DNA of 33,257 nt from Bradyrhizobiaceae bacterium (GTDB lineage: Bacteria; Bacteroidota; Ignavibacteria; Kapaibacteriales; Kapaibacteriaceae). Both the position numbers and the translations under genes were made by a program. Under the pieces are notes generated by a model. It searched no databases. It had not been told where the DNA came from and worked only from the letters and a program-made list of their open reading frames with translations. This document shows positions 25,737 to 33,257 of this stretch, one piece after another. Where the stretch lies: assembly GCA_024103135.1 (NCBI GenBank), contig JAGFIZ010000061.1, positions 1 to 33,257 on the forward strand, given 5' to 3'. Position 1 is the stretch's first letter, and each line of letters opens with the position of its first letter.

Positions 25737-27869
25737 ATGAAATCCTACGATGCACATCACATTCGCAACATTGTGTTATTAGGTCATGCCGGTTCTGGCA
25801 AGACCACTCTCGCAGAGGCAATGTTATTTGAGAGCGGCGAAATCAACCGCCGCGGAACAGTCGAAGAGCATAGTACAGCGTCCGATTTTCATGAGATTGA
25901 ACACGAGCGTGCATCGTCCGTGTTTAGCAGCGTGTTGTTCGCTGAATGGCGAGACTACAAGATCAACATTATCGACACCCCAGGGTTTGTTGACTACGTG
26001 GGAGAAGTCCTCGGTGCTATACGGGTAGCAGATACCGGCATCATCGTTCTAAACGGACACCACGGCGTGGAAGTTGGCACGGAAACAATCTGGAAGCACA
26101 CCGTTGAGAGCAGTACACCGGTAATCTTCGTTGTCAACAAGGTCGACCACGAGCAAAGTGATTTCTGGAATACCGTTCAACAGGCAAAGGAGCGGTTTGG
26201 AAGAGAGACCACCGTTGTTCAGTATCCTTTGAACGAAGGAACGGGATTCAATGCCATCATCGACGTCCTCAAGATGACGATGTACGTCTTCCCTGCCAAT
26301 GGTGGAAAGCCAGAAAAGCAGCCCATTCCTGAAAGCGAATTGGAGCGCGCAAAGCAGCTACACAATGAACTCGTCGAGATCGTTGCCGAGAACGATGCAA
26401 CTCTCATGGATCACTACCTTGAGCGTGGTGAGCTCGACGAGGAAGAGATGAGGCAAGGACTCACGACAACTCTGATCAAACGCCAAGTGTTCCCTGTGTT
26501 CTGTACCTCGGCGAAGAACGATATGGGCACCGGACGTCTAATGGGATTCATTGATGTTGTTATCCCCGCCCCCGTGGAGATGCCACCAGTTAAGACCGAA
26601 GGGGGCACGCTTCTCGACGCAGATCCAAAGGGTAAAACCTGCGTCTTTGTCTTCAAGGCAACGAGCGAGGCAAATGTTGGTGACATGAGCTTTTTCCGTG
26701 TGTATAGCGGTACGGTCAAACACGGAATGGATCTTGTAAACGAACAAACTGGCGTCACCGAACGGCTAGGTCAGCTATTCGTCGTGAATGGCAAGAAGCG
26801 ACAAGAGGTCGACCAACTTGAAGCGGGTGACATAGGTGCCGTGGTCAAGCTCAAGAACACTCACGTCAACAACACGTTGCACGACAAAGGCCTCAACCTT
26901 GTTCTACCATCCACCGAGTTTCCGCTCCCCCGCGTGCGAGTTGCCATCGAGAGTGGTCGCAAGGGCGAAGAAGACAAGCTTGGTATTGCCTTAAATCATT
27001 TGCATGAAGAAGATCCCACGCTTATCGTCGAGCACTCACCTGAGCTCAAGCAACTCATTCTCCACGGTCAGGGCGAGATGCACTTGCAGACAGCAAAGCA
27101 TCGGCTCGAGAATCGCTACAAGCTCGACGTAAAATTTGTACCAGCACGCGTCCCCTACCGTGAAACCATCCGTAAGTCCGTAAACACCGACTACCGGCAC
27201 AAAAAGCAAAGTGGTGGAGCTGGACAGTTTGCAGAGGTTCACATGCGTGTTGAGCCTTACGTTGATGGAATGCCTGCACCAGCAAATCTCACGGTGCGTG
27301 GCACCGAATCACATGAACTCCCGTGGGGTGGCAAGCTGGTATTTGTGAACTGCATCGTAGGCGGTGTTATCGATCAGCGATTCCTGCCAGCAATTCTTAA
27401 GGGCGTGATGGAGAAGATGTCGGAAGGACCCGTTACGGGCTCCTATGTACGCGACGTACGCGTTAGCGTATACGATGGGAAGATGCATGCCGTCGACAGT
27501 AACGAAGCTGCGTTTAAGACGGCAGGACGCATGGCTTTCAAGGATGCATTCATCAAGGCCGACCCCCAGCTCCTTGAGCCAATCTATAACGTTGATGTTC
27601 TCACCCCCGAGGACGTCGTGGGAGAAATCATGAGTGATTTGCCCGTTCGGCGGGGCGAAATCATCGGCATCGAAGCCGATGGACATTATCAAGTGATTCG
27701 AACACGAATGCCACTCTCAGAGCTGGATAAATACTCGACCATCCTACGCAGTATCTCACAGGGTAGAGCAACCTACTCTGCTGCCTTTGCCGAATATGCT
27801 ACGGTGCCTCACACCATTCAGCAGAAGTTGCATGACGAGTACGTAGCAGCAAGCACTGACGAAGAATAG
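25737..27869 (+). CDS. EF-G-like translational GTPase (second EF-G type)
   Basis: Five-domain GTPase of 710 aa related to elongation factor G. G1 is GHAGSGKT at residues 16-23, where canonical EF-G has AHIDAGKT. G3 is DTPGF at residues 80-84, with Phe replacing the His that activates water in EF-G/EF-Tu; G4 is NKVD at 134-137. The later domains are present: domain II (KTCVFVFKATSEANVGDMSF), domain III (GIALNHLHEEDPTLIVEHSP), domain IV (RVPYRETIRKS and KQSGGAGQFAEVHMRVEP) and domain V (DVLTPEDVVGEIMSDLPVRR). This places it with the divergent EF-G2/TM1651-like group rather than the housekeeping fusA, which sits with rpsL/rpsG elsewhere. Its role may be in recycling, stress or accessory translocation. 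It is flanked by terminators. Confidence 0.9.
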   Translation: MKSYDAHHIRNIVLLGHAGSGKTTLAEAMLFESGEINRRGTVEEHSTASDFHEIEHERASSVFSSVLFAEWRDYKINIIDTPGFVDYVGEVLGAIRVADTGIIVLNGHHGVEVGTETIWKHTVESSTPVIFVVNKVDHEQSDFWNTVQQAKERFGRETTVVQYPLNEGTGFNAIIDVLKMTMYVFPANGGKPEKQPIPESELERAKQLHNELVEIVAENDATLMDHYLERGELDEEEMRQGLTTTLIKRQVFPVFCTSAKNDMGTGRLMGFIDVVIPAPVEMPPVKTEGGTLLDADPKGKTCVFVFKATSEANVGDMSFFRVYSGTVKHGMDLVNEQTGVTERLGQLFVVNGKKRQEVDQLEAGDIGAVVKLKNTHVNNTLHDKGLNLVLPSTEFPLPRVRVAIESGRKGEEDKLGIALNHLHEEDPTLIVEHSPELKQLILHGQGEMHLQTAKHRLENRYKLDVKFVPARVPYRETIRKSVNTDYRHKKQSGGAGQFAEVHMRVEPYVDGMPAPANLTVRGTESHELPWGGKLVFVNCIVGGVIDQRFLPAILKGVMEKMSEGPVTGSYVRDVRVSVYDGKMHAVDSNEAAFKTAGRMAFKDAFIKADPQLLEPIYNVDVLTPEDVVGEIMSDLPVRRGEIIGIEADGHYQVIRTRMPLSELDKYSTILRSISQGRATYSAAFAEYATVPHTIQQKLHDEYVAASTDEE

Positions 27870-27898
27870 TTCGGCTGAGCATCTACTAACAAAAGAAC

Positions 27899-27931
27899 AA
27901 TGGCTGATGAACTTCATGTTCATCAGCCATT
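27899..27931. terminator. Bidirectional terminator between the EF-G-like gene and the convergent unknown gene
   Basis: A 14-bp perfect stem (AATGGCTGATGAAC and its complement) with the loop TTCAT. On the minus strand it is followed by TTGTTCTTTTG, a fair U-tract, so it best serves the minus-strand transcript; on the plus strand there is no T-run but the stem is strong. Confidence 0.8.
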
Positions 27932-27975
27932 AGAGTGTCTAATACAACCGGCCGTGATAGGATGTACTTGCTGAC

Positions 27976-28686
27976 CTAGTTGACTGGATTCAACGTCAGC
28001 GTCTTTCCTTGTTCATTGGTAACAACAAGTGCAGAATCCTTCCTTGCTACCACGAAGCGTTCTGTTCTATTGCGCGCATCGGCTAGGGTTACCAGCACTG
28101 CATAGGTTCCTGGTTGCACGTCAATATTCACGTCACGCTTAGCCCCCTTCCACCGTGCCGTAGCATCAGAATTGAAAGTGTACTCAGCGCCGGTTGAATC
28201 GACCCATGTGCCCTTGAGTACCGACGAGATGATGATCCTGTCTAACAGGAAGTCCGGCTCCGTCCTCCGTGTCGGGAGTTTGCCTAGCACGATTGGATTT
28301 GATTCAAGGCTGTCGAGCCAGTGTAGTGAGACGAACTGACCACCCCGTGTGTCGGGCACAATCATCCAGATCGGTTTGTCGGTCTGGCCTATTGCCCAAC
28401 GCTCACCAAGATCGTCCAACTTCACTTTGAAGAGGCGCAGTTGTTGCTCATTCGAGAAATCTGGAGCGAGCTTCACCACGGGCTTGTTGTTCGAAGTGTC
28501 AATCGAAACCCAGAGCGGCTGACCCTGCCCCATTGCCTTCATCGCCCAAGCCACGTCGTGTGTGCGCTTAATGGCATCCATAAACTGTGCACTCACCCAT
28601 GTTCCGGAGAGCAAGGCGAAGTCTTGCGCTCCAAGATTGAGTGTGCTTAGTGTAATGAAGGCGAAGACGCTAATGACCAATCTCAT
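27976..28686 (-). CDS. Secreted protein of unknown function
   Basis: The 236-aa product has a signal peptide MRLVISVFAFITLSTLNLGA and a mature part starting QDFALLSGTWVSAQFMDAIK. Two similar elements, LLSGTWVSAQFMD near residue 25 and VLKGTWVDSTGAEYTFNSDA near residue 155, suggest beta-sheet domains of a lipocalin-like or copper-resistance-like kind, but I cannot name a family. No sorting domain or lipobox is seen, so it is probably periplasmic. It lies 55 bp downstream of pruA on the same strand and may be cotranscribed. Confidence 0.7.
   Translation of the reverse strand: MRLVISVFAFITLSTLNLGAQDFALLSGTWVSAQFMDAIKRTHDVAWAMKAMGQGQPLWVSIDTSNNKPVVKLAPDFSNEQQLRLFKVKLDDLGERWAIGQTDKPIWMIVPDTRGGQFVSLHWLDSLESNPIVLGKLPTRRTEPDFLLDRIIISSVLKGTWVDSTGAEYTFNSDATARWKGAKRDVNIDVQPGTYAVLVTLADARNRTERFVVARKDSALVVTNEQGKTLTLNPVN
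28141..28149 (-). repeat. WAGGGGGCT motif copy 10
   Basis: AAGGGGGCT on the coding strand of the secreted unknown gene, read as Lys-Gly-Ala. Confidence 0.7.
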
Positions 28687-28741
28687 GAAGACAAGCGGAA
28701 TTCGTTAATGAGTGATGTTAGTCAAGGTTAGTTCTCGTTTC

Positions 28742-30286
28742 TTACAACTTCGTTGCAACGCTCTTTGCCTGCATGAAGAGTAGAAGGTAATCTCTTCCGC
28801 CGGCCTTGCTGTCCGTACCACTCATGTTGAAGCCACCAAAGGGATGTCCCCCAACCATGGCACCCGTGCACTTTCTGTTCAGGTAGAGGTTTCCACAGTG
28901 AAACTCATTCCGTGCGCGCTTGAGTCTTGCCTTGCTCTTGCTGTACAATGCACCCGTAAGACCGTAGATGGTGTTGTTGGCAATTGCCATAGCATCGTCG
29001 AAATTCTTTGCCTTGCAGACGGCCAGAACTGGACCAAAGATTTCTTCCTGCATCAGCCGTGCCGTGGGTTTGACGTTGACAAACACGGTTGGCTGGACGT
29101 AATAGCCACCATTGAGCTTCTCGGCATTGCCGCCGGCAATGAGCTTACCTTCCGACTTCCCGATCTCGATGTACTTGAGAACTGTCTGATGCTGTTTCTT
29201 GCTGACAACTGGACCGACCGGCGCGTTGTCCATCGGATCGCCAATCGTGAGCGCCTGTACCGCAACCTTCAACTTGGCCACGAACTCGTCGTACACCTTC
29301 GCATCAACGATCGCCCGTGAACATGCCGAACACTTCTGTCCTTGGAATCCAAAAGCCGCAGCCGTAACACCAGCAACGGCTGCATCCACGTCGGCATCGT
29401 CAGCAACCACGATACAGTCCTTTCCACCCATCTCTGCAACAACGCGCTTAATCCAGATTTGTCCGGGCTGCGGTGTGTTGGCGAGTTGATTGATGTGTAG
29501 ACCAACTTCCATTGATCCCGTAAAGCTGATGAAGCGTGTTTGTGGATGCGCTACAAGGAAGTCACCTGTTTCAGCGCCACTAGCAACAAGAAAGTTCAGA
29601 ACACCATCGGGCAGACCCACTTCACGCATAATGTCGGCAAACAACCATCCCATCATGGGCGAATCACTCGATGGCTTCAGGATGATGGTGTTCCCCGCGA
29701 CAATGGCGGCAGCAGCCGTACCAACAAGGATGGCAAATGGGAAGTTCCACGGTGGAACAATCAAGCCAACACCAAGTGGGATGTAGAACAACTCGTTGTG
29801 CTCGCCCTTCTGTTGTACGATTGGATGCTCGCCGGCATAACGCAGCATTTCTCGTCCGTAGAACTCCAGAAAGTCGATTGCTTCACACGTATCGGCATCG
29901 GCCTCAAGGTAGTTCTTGCCTACTTCGCTAATCATCCAGGCGTTGATCTCGAATCGACGTTTGCGGACAACTGCTGCAGCTTTGAACAGGTACGATGCGC
30001 GCTCCTTTGCCGGGACATTCTTCCACGACTCAAAGGCCTTGAGCGCTGCCTTCATGGCCTTCTCGGCATGATCACGTCCGCTCTTCTGAAACACACCCAC
30101 AACCTCCGATGGGTTGGCTGGGTTGTAACTGGTTGTCTTGGCTTCCGACTTGACCTTCTTACCACCAATGAAATTTGGGTATTCCTTCCCAAACGATTTT
30201 CTCACTTTATCGATGGCTGCTCGTTGACTCTTAGCAATGGCAGGTTTTGTAAAGTCAAGGTAGACTTCATTGACAAACGCTTTCAT
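28742..30286 (-). CDS. pruA: L-glutamate gamma-semialdehyde (1-pyrroline-5-carboxylate) dehydrogenase
   Basis: NAD-dependent aldehyde dehydrogenase of 514 aa, the second step of proline breakdown to glutamate. Seen are the N-terminal region typical of the RocA/PruA group (YPNFIGGKKVKSEAKTTSYN), the cofactor site VPPWNFPFAILVGTAAAAIV, FTGSMEVG, the general-base Glu in VVAEMGGKDCIVV and the catalytic cysteine in GFQGQKCSACSR. The start ATG at 30286 has a GGAGC eight bases upstream on the minus strand, favouring it over the longer open frame to 30340. It is a stand-alone dehydrogenase without the proline dehydrogenase domain of PutA; no proline dehydrogenase gene is in the window. It is divergent from the DedA-family gene. 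Confidence 0.93.
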   Translation of the reverse strand: MKAFVNEVYLDFTKPAIAKSQRAAIDKVRKSFGKEYPNFIGGKKVKSEAKTTSYNPANPSEVVGVFQKSGRDHAEKAMKAALKAFESWKNVPAKERASYLFKAAAVVRKRRFEINAWMISEVGKNYLEADADTCEAIDFLEFYGREMLRYAGEHPIVQQKGEHNELFYIPLGVGLIVPPWNFPFAILVGTAAAAIVAGNTIILKPSSDSPMMGWLFADIMREVGLPDGVLNFLVASGAETGDFLVAHPQTRFISFTGSMEVGLHINQLANTPQPGQIWIKRVVAEMGGKDCIVVADDADVDAAVAGVTAAAFGFQGQKCSACSRAIVDAKVYDEFVAKLKVAVQALTIGDPMDNAPVGPVVSKKQHQTVLKYIEIGKSEGKLIAGGNAEKLNGGYYVQPTVFVNVKPTARLMQEEIFGPVLAVCKAKNFDDAMAIANNTIYGLTGALYSKSKARLKRARNEFHCGNLYLNRKCTGAMVGGHPFGGFNMSGTDSKAGGRDYLLLFMQAKSVATKL

Positions 30287-30305
30287 CGGTTGCTCCAATT
30301 TCTTG

Positions 30306-30314
30306 TAGGGGGCT
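30306..30314 (+). repeat. WAGGGGGCT motif copy 11
   Basis: TAGGGGGCT in the 62-bp gap between the divergent pruA and DedA-family genes, about 20 bp from the pruA start. Confidence 0.7.
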
Positions 30315-30348
30315 TGATAATTCTTGAAAAGAAAGTGCAAATTACGAG

Positions 30349-30966
30349 GTGATTGACTCTATCATTTCCGTACTCCAACAATTGCCACCCGCTGGTGTGT
30401 TGGCCATTGCCTTCTTCGTTGCCTACATCGAGAACCTTTTTCCACCATCTCCTAGCGACGTACTCCTGGTATTCATCGGTACCTTGGTCGGGCTTGGCGT
30501 TGTTGGCTTCTACCCTGTTCTCCTTGCTGCAACCGCTGGTTCCACGTTGGGATTCGTGTCCGCCTATTGGGCTGGCCACAGATACGGCTACTCACTCATC
30601 GAACGTGGCTGGTTACCATTCATCACCATGGATTTGCTTGAAAAAGTTAATCGATGGTTTGCCCGATACCACGATTGGATCATTGTCGGCAATCGTTTTT
30701 TAGCAGGGACTAGAGCAGTAATTGCATTTGCTGCTGGTATTACCCACATGCCATTGTTGCGGACAACAATCCTCTCTGCATTATCGGCTACGGTATGGAA
30801 TGCCATCTTGTTGCTGGCAGGACAACTGCTTGGGGAACAATGGACGCAGGTACAAGCCATCCTTAGCACGTACGGATGGATTGTCACCGGTGCAATCGTG
30901 TTGGTAGCTTCAGGATATTTCCTGATGAAACACCTGCGTAAACCAAAGCCCCCTACCAGCCCTTAG
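30349..30966 (+). CDS. DedA-family (VTT domain) membrane protein
   Basis: Polytopic inner-membrane protein of 205 aa. Members are thought to flip or transport lipids such as undecaprenyl phosphate or phosphatidylethanolamine. The family signatures are visible: IENLFPPSPSDVLLVFIG with the conserved Glu and Pro in the re-entrant loop, GSTLGFVSAYWAGHRYG, and the arginine motif NRFLAGTRAVIAFAAGI. About four to five hydrophobic segments and a basic tail (KHLRKPKPP) are seen. The start is a GTG at 30349 with ACGAGG overlapping it; no other start fits. The stop overlaps the convergent porV stop by a few bases. Confidence 0.92.
   Translation: MIDSIISVLQQLPPAGVLAIAFFVAYIENLFPPSPSDVLLVFIGTLVGLGVVGFYPVLLAATAGSTLGFVSAYWAGHRYGYSLIERGWLPFITMDLLEKVNRWFARYHDWIIVGNRFLAGTRAVIAFAAGITHMPLLRTTILSALSATVWNAILLLAGQLLGEQWTQVQAILSTYGWIVTGAIVLVASGYFLMKHLRKPKPPTSP
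30947..30955 (-). repeat. WAGGGGGCT motif copy 12
   Basis: TAGGGGGCT on the minus strand at the 3' end of the DedA-family gene, under Lys-Pro-Pro-Thr codons. Confidence 0.7.
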
Positions 30967-32030
30967 GCCTCGGTACCCCAGTCTACAACGAGTGAGAAGC
31001 GCAGTGTGTTTGCAAGCGGGTGGTTGTCTTCGATCGTGAGGATGTACGAGAAGTACAACTTGAACACATCGTAGGTAACGCCAGCACCAAGCGTATAGAA
31101 CTGCCTGGCCCCTGCATTCTTGGGTTCGGTGAAGTAGCCACCGCGGACGGATACGGCCTGGTCATAGATGTACTCCATGCCAATACCGGTTTCGATGCCA
31201 CCTTGACCCCAGGCCGTGATGAAGGACTGAGGAATTGGGTCTGAACCCAGAGAGTCTCTGCGGACTAATAGCTTGCCGAAGTCAACGGAAAAGAGCAGGT
31301 CGCTGAATTCATCTTCGACGAGTTTAAGACCAACACCCCAACGAAGCATCGTAGGTAGTGGATCCGACTCGTTGAGGTAGGTCATCTTCGGACCAACGTT
31401 TTGCAGGTTGACGCCAAGCGAGAGAACGTTGTCGAGATTTGCGCCGAACAGATCCAGGCGAGTCGGCTTCCACTGGAATCCAAGATCGAAGGCACCGCTG
31501 ATACCTACGCCAGCACTTGCCTGTTGTGCCCCAGCTGGGGCAAGGTTGCTCTGAATGTACTTTATCTGAACACCAGCAGTAACGTCGTCGGCAATCTTTG
31601 TTCCGTAGCTCACACCAAGACTAAACTCATTCGACCTAAACGTACCCAGTGCCTGTCCGTTCTCAGCCGTACGGGTAAACTCACCTAGGTTCATGAAGAT
31701 GAGCGTTGCTGCAATCGTACCGTCCAGCGCCTCGACGTACTGGCCATAGGAACCATAGGAGTAGAACAGATCAGCGTTGAACTGTGGTAGCCACTTCGAG
31801 AAGCTCAGGGCAACCTGGCGTTGATTGCTTTGGAAACCCAACCCTGCAGGATTCCAATACACAGCGTTGATATCATCGGCAATTGCAGTACCAACCTCGC
31901 CCATACCACCAGCTCTGGCGTCGGGAGAGATGAGTAGGAACGGAACGGCGGCACCACCGGCCTGACCGAACGCCGTCGTGGTCGTTAGCAAAATTGCTGC
32001 GAGCACAACGCTCGTGCGGGTCATTAACAT
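30963..32030 (-). CDS. porV: Type IX secretion outer-membrane protein PorV
   Basis: Outer-membrane beta-barrel of 355 aa of the PorV/PorQ family. PorV collects cargo leaving the type IX translocon and brings it to the sortase PorU. A signal peptide (TSVVLAAILLTTTTAFGQ) is followed by the family hallmark LLISPDARAGGMGEVGTAI and DDINAVYWNPAGLGF, then alternating strands ending LRFSLVVDWG. The ATG at 32030 has GAGGA six bases upstream on the minus strand. It lies 30 bp after porU, the usual order, so the two form an operon. Confidence 0.92.
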   Translation of the reverse strand: MLMTRTSVVLAAILLTTTTAFGQAGGAAVPFLLISPDARAGGMGEVGTAIADDINAVYWNPAGLGFQSNQRQVALSFSKWLPQFNADLFYSYGSYGQYVEALDGTIAATLIFMNLGEFTRTAENGQALGTFRSNEFSLGVSYGTKIADDVTAGVQIKYIQSNLAPAGAQQASAGVGISGAFDLGFQWKPTRLDLFGANLDNVLSLGVNLQNVGPKMTYLNESDPLPTMLRWGVGLKLVEDEFSDLLFSVDFGKLLVRRDSLGSDPIPQSFITAWGQGGIETGIGMEYIYDQAVSVRGGYFTEPKNAGARQFYTLGAGVTYDVFKLYFSYILTIEDNHPLANTLRFSLVVDWGTEA

Positions 32031-32060
32031 AGTTTTCCTCTTGGCTCTGAAAGGATAAAG

Positions 32061-33257
32061 TTAACGAATGAGGACAAGTTTGCCGTACACATTTCCAACA
32101 GTACCGTCTGTTAACGTGGTTTGAACGCTGCAGAGATAGACTCCCGAACCAGCGTGGTTCCCGTTCCCGTCACGTCCGTCCCATTGAATTTCTGCTGTCT
32201 GCATGTCACGAATTTCCATGTCACGTTGGACCAGCATCCTGCCCTGCGCGTCGTAAATACGAACAACTGCAGAAAATGGTTGATTTACGTTATGCTGAAA
32301 TCGAATGGTAGTTGACTGTGAGAAAGGATTGGGGTAATTCATCAACCACGACGCAACGACGCCATCCCCTGCCGGTGCGATCATAAATGTTGTGGTAGCC
32401 GTACTGGAGTTGTTCAGGACGTCCCAAGCACGAACGCGAACACTGTGTCTACCTGCTGCCAAACCAAAAATTTGTTTGGAAGCCGTGCCAGCACGTGGGT
32501 TGTCAAGTGAGGTTGCAAACGTCTCCGTTAGGTTCTCTACCAGAGAGCCACCGTCGAAATCTGCCTCGATATCATGTCCAACACCAACACCGGTGGCGTT
32601 GATGCCTGTAGCGTCGGCAAGGTCTACGAGGAGGACGGGTGTCGGGCGGACAACCTGACCGTCAAGGAAGAACCGTGAGTCTAGGTAAATGGCAATATCC
32701 GGTCCCTCTGCATCATTGTGCTGTTCCGAAGAAATACCGTCAACAATCACGCTCGACGAGGCACCCATGGCACTACGGTTGTCGGTGCTATAGGCGTAAC
32801 CATAGAGTGTTGCATTGGAAGTGGAATAGGCAATGTCCTTCGGTACCACAAACGTTGCTACGAACGTTCCGTTCTCTACCCTGTACGATCCTCTTGTAAG
32901 TGGAGCTCCCTGTAGTGTAAAGCGGTTTATGGTATGCGCTACATCGTCATCGGTGACGACCATCTGACGCATGCCATCAAGCAGTGATACCGTTGCCACG
33001 CCCGTAAAGGATGTGTCGGTGCCTCCTCCCAGTGGTCGCTCGATATGACCTGTCACCGTAACAGTCTCCAGCGCCTTGAGGTTGATCAGCGCTGTGTCCG
33101 AAATCGACTTCCCGTTGATGGTTTCAAACACAACCTTGTGATTCGGAATCAGAATCCGCATGGATGGGTCGGCCATCAGGAAGAATTTCTCGTCGTTATC
33201 ACTGGTAAACTGCTGCTTGACGCGAAACAAGACTTCACCAAGAGGCAAGGACGTTCC
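32061..33257 (-). CDS. porU: Type IX secretion sortase PorU, C-terminal part (5' end outside window)
   Basis: C-terminal 398 codons of a gene open to the window edge. The first visible residues (GTSLPLGEVLFRVKQQF, then KFFLMADPSMRILIP) match the end of the C25 (gingipain-like) peptidase domain, where a conserved GDPxLRL-type motif occurs. Beta-sandwich regions follow, including AAGRHSVRVRAWDVLNNSS. The last 90 residues (MNYPNPFSQSTTIRFQHN, VRIYDAQGRMLVQRD and GDGNGNHAGSGVYL-like) are a FlgD-like/type IX C-terminal domain. PorU cleaves the sorting domain of cargo and attaches cargo to the surface. The porV neighbour strongly supports the call; the catalytic Cys and His are not in the window. 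Confidence 0.85.
   Translation of the reverse strand, partial: GTSLPLGEVLFRVKQQFTSDNDEKFFLMADPSMRILIPNHKVVFETINGKSISDTALINLKALETVTVTGHIERPLGGGTDTSFTGVATVSLLDGMRQMVVTDDDVAHTINRFTLQGAPLTRGSYRVENGTFVATFVVPKDIAYSTSNATLYGYAYSTDNRSAMGASSSVIVDGISSEQHNDAEGPDIAIYLDSRFFLDGQVVRPTPVLLVDLADATGINATGVGVGHDIEADFDGGSLVENLTETFATSLDNPRAGTASKQIFGLAAGRHSVRVRAWDVLNNSSTATTTFMIAPAGDGVVASWLMNYPNPFSQSTTIRFQHNVNQPFSAVVRIYDAQGRMLVQRDMEIRDMQTAEIQWDGRDGNGNHAGSGVYLCSVQTTLTDGTVGNVYGKLVLIR

Noticed and set aside
29540..30352. Plus-strand open frame of 270 codons antisense to pruA
   Set aside because: pruA is certain on the minus strand; the antisense frame has no domain pattern.

Overview
The window (about 33 kb, roughly balanced base composition) looks like chromosome of a Bacteroidota/Chlorobiota-group (FCB) bacterium. 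Pointers are a porU-porV type IX secretion pair, a secreted protein with a type IX C-terminal sorting domain, a fused E1 alpha-beta 2-oxoacid dehydrogenase, few Shine-Dalgarno sequences, and promoter-like boxes of the Bacteroidota form TTG-N19-21-TAnnTTTG. The moderate GC content and gene style would fit Kapabacteria/Ignavibacteria-like lineages better than gut Bacteroides, but that is inference. I see no prophage, insertion sequence, CRISPR array, tRNA or rRNA.

Layout. 1-2492: end of a penicillin-binding protein 2 gene, translationally coupled to a solute-binding lipoprotein. 2471-3666: a NUDIX hydrolase and a divergent lipoprotein MsrB. 3681-10339 (minus): a four-gene efflux operon, TolC-like - TetR - membrane fusion protein - RND pump, with a clear promoter and a palindrome beside it that suits the TetR product. 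10376-13681 (minus): a surface-polysaccharide operon (polyprenyl-phosphate sugar transferase, GT4 glycosyltransferase, GmhB-like HAD phosphatase). 14045-16093 (minus): fused E1. 16262-18692: a secreted type IX cargo protein and glyA, each followed by a hairpin terminator. 18806-21110 (minus): tsaD and cinA, overlapping. 21195-22643: a cytoplasmic alpha/beta hydrolase with an extra C-terminal domain. 22658-23115 (minus): rplS with its promoter. 23496-25664: a large OmpA-family envelope protein resembling PorE but with a lectin-like N-terminus. 25737-27869: an EF-G-like GTPase. 27976-30286 (minus): a secreted unknown and pruA. 30349-30966: a DedA-family membrane protein. 30963-33257 (minus): porV and the 3' end of porU.

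Envelope biology is the common thread (cell wall synthesis, efflux, polysaccharide, type IX secretion, OmpA anchor), mixed with housekeeping genes.

The most unusual signal is not a gene. The 9-mer WAGGGGGCT (W = A or T) occurs 12 times by my reading, six per strand, where about 0.5 would be expected by chance. It falls in intergenic DNA, across a stop codon and in several reading frames; two inverted copies form a terminator stem. This resembles DNA uptake sequences or another genome-wide DNA signal (Chi-like).
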